NCBI GenBank assembly: GCA_030605805.1
Contig: JAUWHQ010000042.1
Coordinates: 1 to 9,204, forward strand
Reading direction: 5' to 3'
DNA: 9,204 nucleotides
Origin: Methanosarcinales archaeon
GTDB lineage: Archaea > Halobacteriota > Methanosarcinia > Methanosarcinales > Methanogasteraceae
Positions 1 to 4,482 of the stretch are shown here, one piece after another (the first letter of the stretch is position 1; the number at the start of each line of letters is the position of its first letter). The notes under the pieces are model-generated. The model made no database searches, had not been told where the DNA came from, and worked only from the letters and a program-made list of their open reading frames with translations. Position numbers and translations under genes: made by a program.

Positions 1-231
1 ATGAAGAGTTATCTCGTCGTATGGTTTAGTAGCGAGGGCGGCACACCGTCCGAAGTGAATGAGCGACTGACAGCTATGGGATTCAAAGCGATGCAGGGTG
101 CCTACGATTATGTGTATGATTGGGGCTTGAATGCAAGCCTAGATGACATTCTGCAGATCGGGAATCGAGTCCAGTTGACCCTGAAAGGGCTCGATGTTAC
201 GTTCAAGATAGAGACGCTCGGCGGCAGTTAA
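1..231 (+). CDS. Small conserved-looking hypothetical protein (76 aa)
   Basis: The frame runs from an ATG at the first base of the window to a TAA at 229-231. I do not recognise the function. The protein is soluble, with no signal peptide or membrane segment, and mixes predicted strands (residues 3-8 and 56-60, and 65-71 near the C-terminus) with helices (about 16-27 and 46-53). That would suit a small alpha/beta ferredoxin-like fold, but this is inference. Notable residues are the Trp8, Tyr35, Tyr37 and Trp41 aromatics around an acidic centre. No cysteine or histidine cluster suggests metal binding. Because the ATG is the first base, the upstream ribosome binding site cannot be seen, and a longer N-terminus is possible. 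The Met-Lys-Ser-Tyr start followed by a hydrophobic strand looks natural. It converges with the JAMM gene beyond a 310-base gap. Confidence 0.75.
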   Translation: MKSYLVVWFSSEGGTPSEVNERLTAMGFKAMQGAYDYVYDWGLNASLDDILQIGNRVQLTLKGLDVTFKIETLGGS

Positions 232-541
232 ACTGCAATATGATGCCTGCCTACGCCGTTTTAAGTCCCGTGATCGGTTTTTATTACTGTTAGTTATCGT
301 GGGCGTTGAATACTTGCGGTTTCGAACCTCCGAATCATTTTTTGCTTAAAGCGTGTACTTTTTTCATGCCATTCACGCAGTCAACCCTCCTGCTTCTCTT
401 TTTGGTAGTCTGGACAATCCAGAGTCAGTTCTATCCAGTCTTTTAGAATTCGCTCCAGCCATGGAAAATATGTTAGCAGGTTAGCCAGGTCTGGTGGATA
501 TGAGGACCGCGATTTAGATGACATCACCGAAAAATCGAGTA
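232..541. other. Intergenic stretch between convergent genes
   Basis: I see no convincing gene here. The stretch separates the 3' ends of a + strand gene and a - strand gene. It holds three T-runs on the + strand (278-282, 338-343, 359-364), which could end transcription of the left gene. On the - strand the JAMM gene is followed after about 8 bases by five T's (complement of 530-534). A short open frame beginning at 518 on the + strand overlaps the JAMM gene and is its shadow. Confidence 0.6.
278..364 (+). terminator. Possible T-run termination zone after the 76-aa gene
   Basis: Archaeal RNA polymerase can terminate at oligo-T tracts without a strong hairpin. T-runs of 5, 6 and 6 lie at 278-282, 338-343 and 359-364, within 50-135 bases of the stop codon. 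The last two flank a small GCTTAAAGC palindrome (344-352). Assigning them as terminators is inference. Confidence 0.3.
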
Positions 542-943
542 TCAGATCACGATCTCATCCTCGAAATCGATATCGAGAACCGGAAGCGTTCTCTTTCGCC
601 CGCTTGCATCGTAGCATCGCCAGCTTTTTTCATTATACGGGAAACCAACGATGATATTGCAGTCACCGGTCCGCAGAAACAGCGAGAGGTCTGCCCTTGA
701 CGGATTGACGTTCGGTGTCGGGTGGCTATGCACCGAGCCGGCAATCGAGATCGTCGGCAGCATGTACATGCGCATGACCGCACTCACCTCAGAGGACTCG
801 GTGCCCGGAAGCACGATGACCTCTGTGACAACCCCATCGTCAGCGCGCAACAGCCCTGCAAATTCATTCGGTGCGGTGGACTTGCTCACCTCGAGTATGA
901 ATGTCAGAGTGTCGCGTGCAATTCCCTTGATCTGTTTGACCAC
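542..943 (-). CDS. JAMM/MPN (Mov34/JAB) metalloprotease-like protein
   Basis: The 133-residue protein carries a complete JAMM zinc-site signature: Glu27 (in PNEFAGLL), then HSHP with His72 and His74, and Ser82 and Asp85 in the HxHPx(6)SxxD pattern. In this family the two His and the Asp bind zinc and the Glu activates water. Members cleave isopeptide bonds, remove ubiquitin-like tags such as archaeal SAMPs, or process sulfur-carrier proteins. The length fits a minimal archaeal JAMM domain with no extra domain, signal peptide or membrane segment, so it is likely cytoplasmic. The start is a GTG at 943-941, preceded on the - strand by AGAGGT with a short spacer. It starts 26 bases past the 3' end of tRNA-Arg on the same strand and may share that transcript. 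The substrate is not shown by the sequence, and no ubiquitin-like or E1-like gene is in the window. Confidence 0.88.
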   Translation of the reverse strand: MVKQIKGIARDTLTFILEVSKSTAPNEFAGLLRADDGVVTEVIVLPGTESSEVSAVMRMYMLPTISIAGSVHSHPTPNVNPSRADLSLFLRTGDCNIIVGFPYNEKSWRCYDASGRKRTLPVLDIDFEDEIVI

Positions 944-969
944 GGTTACCTCTCTCGCTAATATCCGGA

Positions 970-1044
970 CGGACTCGCCGGGATTCGAACCCGGGACGTC
1001 CGGATTAGAAGTCCGGCGCTATATCCTGGCTAAGCCACGAGCCC
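970..1044 (-). tRNA. tRNA-Arg (anticodon UCU)
   Basis: A full cloverleaf of 75 bases can be folded on the - strand. The acceptor GGGCTCG pairs with CGAGTCC (one G-U pair). The anticodon stem CCGGA/TCCGG encloses the 7-base loop CTTCTAA with anticodon TCT, read as Arg (AGA). The variable loop is 5 bases, and the T arm is CCGGG-TTCGAAT-CCCGG. The discriminator base is G. The genome continues TCC instead of CCA, so CCA must be added after transcription, as in many archaea. No intron is present. The JAMM gene follows closely on the same strand. Confidence 0.96.
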
Positions 1045-1072
1045 TTGGCATGTATGTGAATCGGTGCGGACG

Positions 1073-1080
1073 TTAATAAA
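1073..1080 (-). promoter_or_regulatory. TATA-like box for tRNA-Arg (and possibly the JAMM gene)
   Basis: On the - strand the sequence TTTATTAA lies about 29 bases upstream of the first tRNA base. This is close to the distance and composition expected for an archaeal TATA element, placing a start point a few bases upstream of the mature tRNA. No experimental support; inferred from position and sequence. Confidence 0.5.
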
Positions 1081-1120
1081 CCTGTCACCTGATCACTTTC
1101 ACCCCGCTCTTCCGGCACAG

Positions 1121-1128
1121 TTTTATGT
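1121..1128 (+). promoter_or_regulatory. TATA-like box for xseA, suggesting a leaderless transcript
   Basis: TTTTATGT is centred about 26 bases upstream of the ATG at 1151, the normal spacing between an archaeal TATA box and the transcription start. No Shine-Dalgarno-like sequence precedes this ATG. Together these suggest that the xseA message begins at or next to its start codon. Weak, because the box is not a consensus match. Confidence 0.35.
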
Positions 1129-1150
1129 CAATCTGCGATGACATTTGTTT

Positions 1151-2371
1151 ATGCTCTACACCGTGCACGAACTGACGCAGTATGTCAAACAGAGGCTTCA
1201 GAACGATCCCTCACTGAATAACATCTCTGTTCGCGGCGAAATTTCCAATTTCGTGCATCATACGTCAGGACACATGTATTTCACGATGAAAGATGCGCAT
1301 AGCCAGTTAAGCTGCGTGATGTTCCGTGGTGCGAACCGGAAACTGAGATTCAAGCCTGAAAATGGGATGAAGGTGGTGTGCGGCGGCAATATCACAGTAT
1401 ATGAAGCCAGAGGCGCGTATCAACTGCTGGTCTGGGATATCCAGCCGGATGGCATCGGTGCGCTGTATCAGGCGTTCGAGCAGCTAAAAGAGCAACTATC
1501 CAGGCGAGGATTCTTTGATGACGTACATAAAAAGCCGCTGCCAGCATTTCCGGAGACCATCGGGATTGTTACGTCCCGCACTGGTGCTGTGCTGCACGAC
1601 ATACTAAACGTGATCAGGCGGCGGTTTCCCGGGGTGCGCATCATCCTTGCGCCGGCGCGGGTGCAGGGCGCTGGGGCGGCAGCAGAGGTCGCTCATGCGA
1701 TCCGGCAGATGAACCGGTTATCCATGTCAGCCGCGCCCGGGATCGATCTGCTGATCGTTGCCAGAGGCGGCGGCTCGATCGAGGAACTCTGGGCATTCAA
1801 CGAACCGGAGGTTGCCGAAGCGGTCTTTGAATCGCAGATCCCGATCGTCTCTGCCGTCGGGCATGAGACCGATGTCACGATCTGTGATTTTGTCGCTGAT
1901 CTGCGTGCGCCAACGCCGTCAGCGGCGGCAGAGATCGTGGTGCCCGACCGTAGGCAGCTTGCGCAACAGATCGCAGGACTGCATATCAGGCTCGTCCATG
2001 CGATCAGGAGGGTGGTTGATACAGAGAGGGGTCGATTGGCGTATCTTGAGCGCGGCGTGGTGCATCCGAGAGACCGGATCAACCAGCACCGGCAGTACAT
2101 CGATGAACTGTTCAGGCAGATGCATCGATCGGTTCTGCACCGGCTGGAACTGCACAGAAAGGATCTGTCGATGCTTGGAGCGACGCTCCATGCACTGAGT
2201 CCGCTCAACCATCTGCAGCGCGGATACAGCATCGTTCTCAGGATGCCGGACATGACGGTCGTGAACACGGTCAAAGCCGTCTCTGCCGGGAGCGATCTAC
2301 AGATACGGGTCACTGATGGAGAAATCGGGTGTAAGGTACATGAAATAAAGGAGATAGGGGAAGATGGCTGA
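1151..2371 (+). CDS. xseA: Exodeoxyribonuclease VII large subunit
   Basis: XseA is the catalytic large subunit of exonuclease VII, which with several XseB subunits degrades single-stranded DNA from both ends into oligonucleotides. The 406-residue protein has the family layout: an N-terminal OB-fold DNA-binding domain (about 1-100; YTVHEL.., ISVRGEISNF, FTMKDAHSQLSCVMFRG), then the catalytic domain. Diagnostic blocks are GIVTSRTGAVLHDIL from residue 138, ARGGGSIEELWAFNE from 204, and SAVGHETDVTICDFVADLRAPTPS with His238 and Asp241. A Arg/His/Gln-rich helical region (about 275-350, coiled-coil in the family) and a C-terminal segment with the LQRGYSIV motif follow. I chose ATG 1151; a TTG two codons upstream (1145) is possible but less likely. 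The stop overlaps xseB by 8 bases, so the two are co-transcribed and probably translationally coupled. It is slightly shorter than the ~450-residue bacterial proteins but lacks no core motif. Confidence 0.97.
   Translation: MLYTVHELTQYVKQRLQNDPSLNNISVRGEISNFVHHTSGHMYFTMKDAHSQLSCVMFRGANRKLRFKPENGMKVVCGGNITVYEARGAYQLLVWDIQPDGIGALYQAFEQLKEQLSRRGFFDDVHKKPLPAFPETIGIVTSRTGAVLHDILNVIRRRFPGVRIILAPARVQGAGAAAEVAHAIRQMNRLSMSAAPGIDLLIVARGGGSIEELWAFNEPEVAEAVFESQIPIVSAVGHETDVTICDFVADLRAPTPSAAAEIVVPDRRQLAQQIAGLHIRLVHAIRRVVDTERGRLAYLERGVVHPRDRINQHRQYIDELFRQMHRSVLHRLELHRKDLSMLGATLHALSPLNHLQRGYSIVLRMPDMTVVNTVKAVSAGSDLQIRVTDGEIGCKVHEIKEIGEDG
2347..2354 (+). promoter_or_regulatory. Ribosome binding site of xseB inside xseA
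   Basis: AAGGAGAT lies within the last codons of xseA, 9 bases before the xseB ATG at 2364. It supports that start over later in-frame ATGs and suggests independent initiation as well as coupling. Confidence 0.65.
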
Positions 2372-2648
2372 TAATGAAATTGATATGGGAATGAATGTGG
2401 AAACCGGCGCTGAGACCTCGTTTGAGGATGCGCTCAAGCATCTGGAAGATATCGTGCATGAACTGGAAGGATCAGGGCTGACGCTTGATGAGGCGTTAAG
2501 AAAGTTCGAGACCGGCGTTAAGCTCTCAAGATTCTGTCACAGGAGACTGGATGATGCCGAGATGCGGATCGAGGAACTGGTCGAGGGAGAAGGAGAGGTT
2601 TTGCGTACGAAACAGCTGGAGATTGAACCAGAATTGCTGGAACCGTGA
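2364..2648 (+). CDS. xseB: Exodeoxyribonuclease VII small subunit
   Basis: XseB is the small, non-catalytic subunit that assembles in several copies on the helical part of XseA and is needed for a functional exonuclease VII. The 94-residue protein has the family core at about residues 19-75: SFEDALKHLEDIVHELEGSG, followed by LTLDEALRKFETGVKLSRFC and DDAEMRIEELV, a two-helix hairpin with the typical 'E.GLTLDEALRKFE.G..L' turn. An 18-residue acidic/polar N-terminal extension and a glutamate-rich tail flank the core, making it a little longer than the ~80-residue bacterial proteins. The ATG overlaps the xseA stop codon region by 8 bases and has its own AAGGAGAT. The next reading frame starts 28 bases after the stop, consistent with one operon. 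Confidence 0.95.
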   Translation: MADNEIDMGMNVETGAETSFEDALKHLEDIVHELEGSGLTLDEALRKFETGVKLSRFCHRRLDDAEMRIEELVEGEGEVLRTKQLEIEPELLEP

Positions 2649-2664
2649 GAGACGGTCGCGTATC

Positions 2665-2672
2665 GAGGAGGT
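2665..2672 (+). promoter_or_regulatory. Strong ribosome binding site after xseB
   Basis: GAGGAGGT sits four bases before the ATG at 2677. Its strength is the main reason to believe that a real gene began here before the repeat interrupted it. Confidence 0.6.
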
Positions 2673-2676
2673 AAAG

Positions 2677-3045
2677 ATGATAACACTCGAAGAAAAAGAG
2701 AAGATGTGGCAGGATGTGCTGAAAGAATTCCGGCTCTTTGACAATTCGAGTTGCACGCACTTTTTCACTCTTCCAGAGGATCCGGTCATGGTAAGAAGAT
2801 TAAACCACAGAGAGCACAGAGGGACACAGAGAGTTGTTATTTTTCTCTTTCGCCCCCTCTGTGTCCTCTGCGTCCTCTGTGGTTTTCCGAACCAAATTTC
2901 GAAAATATCAAAAAGTCTCCGGGGTTTTGGTCACCGCAACGCGAGATGTCAGAGACCCAGAATTCCCATCGGATCCTATGCTCAGGGATATTCATTTTAT
3001 GATTGGAATGCTCACGAACAAGACCGCACACGATCAGAAAATTAG
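2677..3045 (+). CDS. Unrecognised gene start, apparently truncated by a palindromic repeat
   Basis: An ATG at 2677 is preceded by GAGGAGGT (2665-2672), one of the best ribosome binding sites in the window, and lies 28 bases after xseB, so translation here is credible. The first ~42 residues (MITLEEKEKMWQDVLKEF..., then a Cys/His/Phe-rich stretch) look like real protein: an amphipathic helix and then a short strand-like part. From residue 43 the frame reads NHREHRG..., the peptide made when the CACAGAG-type dispersed repeat is translated. The following 60-odd residues are basic, low-complexity and have no family look. I read this as the 5' part of a third operon gene interrupted by repeat insertion or deletion. 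I cannot name the original product and see no clear continuation after the repeat in any frame. A short natural protein ending in repeat-derived sequence is the alternative. Confidence 0.45.
   Translation: MITLEEKEKMWQDVLKEFRLFDNSSCTHFFTLPEDPVMVRRLNHREHRGTQRVVIFLFRPLCVLCVLCGFPNQISKISKSLRGFGHRNARCQRPRIPIGSYAQGYSFYDWNAHEQDRTRSEN
2802..2886. repeat. Palindromic CACAGAG-type dispersed repeat (31-bp imperfect inverted arms)
   Basis: The left arm (2802-2833) starts AAACCACAGAG and repeats CACAGAG-like units three times. The right arm (2855-2886) is its near reverse complement and ends CCTCTGTGGTTTT. The arms differ by small shifts and substitutions and enclose about 21 T-rich bases, so a long stem-loop can form. 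Repeats of this type, translating as NHREHRE-like peptides, recur as dispersed intergenic elements in many bacterial and archaeal genomes. That statement is general knowledge; only one copy is seen here. No transposase is encoded nearby. Confidence 0.8.
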
Positions 3046-3101
3046 CACGGGTAAAATTCCCCCGAGTTATTACCGCTGAAAAATACGGACAATGATTCAT
3101 C

Positions 3102-3635
3102 ATGCTCTCAGCAAGCCCCACCAAACCCGAGATTATCGCGATCGCGATCTCCAAATTAAACCTTGCCCCCGGCGATGTCTTCTGCGACGTCGGCTGCGGC
3201 ACAGGTGCGGTCTCGATCGCAGCATCCGCCTTTGCAGACACAATCTACGCAATCGATATCCGGGACGAAGCCATCGCGGAGGCAGAGCGCAACTTTGATG
3301 CCGCAGGAATCAGGGAGAGGGTCACGCTTATCCATGATGAGGCATCTCTGGCGGTTGCGGACCTGCCCCCCCTCGACTGTGCTTTTGTCGGCGGCACCAG
3401 GAACATCGAAGATGTGCTACATGCGCTCTGCACCCGAGTCAGGGGGCGGGTGGTGGCAAATGCCGCAAGAATCGAGACCGCGGTGCGGATCATCGGGTGT
3501 ATGAAGTTGCTCGAGGTGTTTGAGGAGGTGGTTCATGTCCAGGTCTCGAGGGGTTATGCGCTTGCAGGCGAGACCGCGTTTAAGCCGGTGAATCCGGTGT
3601 ATATCGTGGTCGGGAGTGTAGGGGAATGGGACTGA
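3102..3635 (+). CDS. cbiT: Cobalt-precorrin-6B C15-methyltransferase (decarboxylating), CbiT
   Basis: CbiT uses S-adenosylmethionine to methylate C15 and remove the C12 acetate carboxyl group of cobalt-precorrin-6B in the anaerobic, early-cobalt route to cobalamin and related corrinoids. The 177-residue protein is a class I Rossmann methyltransferase. PTKPEIIAIAISKL (6-19) is the typical CbiT opening, DVGCGTG (29-35) is the AdoMet-binding motif I, and the acidic Asp52 in YAIDIRDEAI would contact the ribose. CAFVGGT (93-99) is the CbiT-specific motif and is followed by ARIET. It is cytoplasmic. The start is forced: an in-frame TGA lies at 3093-3095, and ATG 3102 is the first start after it. 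No clear Shine-Dalgarno is visible. A TTATTA stretch near 3067-3072 is a possible TATA box, so the message may be nearly leaderless. No other cobalamin gene lies in the window, so its partner genes must be elsewhere. Confidence 0.92.
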   Translation: MLSASPTKPEIIAIAISKLNLAPGDVFCDVGCGTGAVSIAASAFADTIYAIDIRDEAIAEAERNFDAAGIRERVTLIHDEASLAVADLPPLDCAFVGGTRNIEDVLHALCTRVRGRVVANAARIETAVRIIGCMKLLEVFEEVVHVQVSRGYALAGETAFKPVNPVYIVVGSVGEWD

Positions 3636-3886
3636 TCAGGAGACTTGGTACGTGAAAGTCTCAAAAACAATGGCGGTAGCCACAGTTCTGGAAAACGCTT
3701 GTAACTACTCACCTTTATGAAGTTCTCACATCACAACCCACCACTCCGGCGGGCGGATCAAACTGGTTCTCTATTATCTTGCATGGCAGTGAACCAACAC
3801 CCGGTCAGATCGGTCGTTTATCAAACTCGCTCCACTCTGGTTTTGAGGGGGTTTTTCGGGAATTTGGTCTGTTTCTGGTAGTTTTT

Positions 3887-3962
3887 ATCACGAATGGACG
3901 AATGACACGAATTTATTTCGTTTTAACATTCGTGCAATTCGTTTATTAGTGTCATTCGTGAT
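3887..3962. repeat. Second palindromic dispersed repeat (CACGAAT family)
   Basis: The outer arms are a perfect 10-bp inverted repeat, ATCACGAATG (3887-3896) and CATTCGTGAT (3953-3962). Inside are CACGAAT (3906-3912) paired with ATTCGTG (3928-3934), and further GACGAAT/ATTCGTT pairing. The whole 76 bases can fold into one imperfect stem-loop built from repeated CGAAT units. It differs in sequence from the 2802-2886 element but has the same plan of short tandem units in inverted arms. No coding function. Confidence 0.75.
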
Positions 3963-4103
3963 CCCTAAGCACTTAATGCCGCACAGGCACGATTCATCTA
4001 CGAGATGCCTGTGTGGTAGCTGATGCCATCTGTTAGTGGTTCTGGTACATAACCCTCTTTTTGATACTGATTTGTCATACAAAGTGGAAATTTCCTGTCA
4101 AAA

Positions 4104-4118
4104 CGAAAGCTTTAAGTA
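4104..4118 (+). promoter_or_regulatory. Candidate BRE/TATA promoter for the exported-protein genes
   Basis: CGAAAG followed by CTTTAAGTA resembles an archaeal BRE plus TATA box. It would place the transcription start near 4140 and leave a leader of about 150 bases before the ATG at 4294. A second A/T-rich candidate, GAATATATT, lies at 4128-4136. Inferred only. Confidence 0.3.
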
Positions 4119-4158
4119 AAGTTATGGAATATATTGACAGGCGCAGATGCATACCAAC

Positions 4159-4193
4159 TGTGCAGAGATGCTCGGTTGGGTGTGCAGAGATGC
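4159..4193 (+). repeat. 13-base direct repeat in the putative leader
   Basis: TGTGCAGAGATGC occurs at 4159-4171 and again at 4181-4193, with a 22-base period. It falls just downstream of the predicted promoter, so it could be a regulator-binding or RNA-structure element, or a chance or slippage product. No function can be assigned. Confidence 0.5.
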
Positions 4194-4293
4194 AAGAGTT
4201 AGTGTACACGTTTGCAACGCCGAGTGTGCGCTATGCACGGCATTGCGCAGTAAACGCACACAATCAGCAAACAAACACGGAGAGACGATATAC

Positions 4294-4482
4294 ATGCGAA
4301 CAGACAGAACACAGAAGAAAGTGCGTGCATACGCACCAACCGCAACAATGCTTGCAGCGAGACTCGCTGCGACAGCCGCGCCAGCAATGGTGTCCGGAGA
4401 TGTTTTGTTAACCGATAATTTCAGCATGAGTAACGCGACGCAGAGCATACTGGCTCGCGGGGGCGGAGAGGTGATGGCATGA
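4294..4482 (+). CDS. Small hypothetical protein, 62 aa, coupled to the large exported protein
   Basis: The frame starts at ATG 4294, preceded by GGAGAG (4279-4284) with a 9-base spacer, and ends at TGA 4480-4482. The N-terminus is basic (Arg2, Arg5, Lys8, Lys9, Arg11), followed by an Ala-rich segment (TMLAARLAATAAPAM). This looks like a signal peptide, although Arg23 in the middle weakens it. The rest is short, polar and unlike any family I know. The TGA overlaps the ATG of the next gene as ATGA, which suggests translational coupling: the short frame could act as a leader cistron that delivers ribosomes to the giant gene. It may instead be the decayed front of another exported protein. The open frame extends upstream to 4147 (first ATG) without a stop, but only 4294 has a ribosome binding site. 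Confidence 0.45.
   Translation: MRTDRTQKKVRAYAPTATMLAARLAATAAPAMVSGDVLLTDNFSMSNATQSILARGGGEVMA
4465..4475 (+). promoter_or_regulatory. Ribosome binding site of the large C25-type protein
   Basis: GGAGAGGTGAT matches the anti-Shine-Dalgarno complement GGAGGTGAT apart from one inserted AG-like step. It sits directly before ATG 4479, and this choice yields a good signal peptide. Confidence 0.6.

Larger units (their letters stand above)
3636..4293. other. Long intergenic region without a convincing gene
   Basis: About 650 bases between cbiT and the small frame at 4294. Contents: a short hairpin just after cbiT (3640-3646 with 3656-3662), T-rich stretches around 3840-3886, a palindromic repeat at 3887-3962, a candidate promoter near 4104-4118, and a 13-base direct repeat at 4159-4193. 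Open frames on either strand in 3888-4490 have no recognisable protein character and overlap these repeats. Confidence 0.6.

Noticed and set aside
1693..2313. 206-codon open frame on the - strand
   Set aside because: It lies wholly within xseA, whose catalytic motifs are clear on the + strand. The translated product is Ser/Arg/Cys-rich without family character, typical of an antisense shadow.
2837..3241. 134-codon - strand frame over the repeat and the start of cbiT
   Set aside because: Part of it is the translated palindromic repeat (HRGRRGHRGG) and part is antisense to cbiT. It has no start-site support.
3640..3662. Hairpin after cbiT as an intrinsic terminator
   Set aside because: The 7-bp stem (GAGACTT/AAGTCTC) is followed by an A-run, not a T-run, and archaeal termination does not depend on such hairpins.
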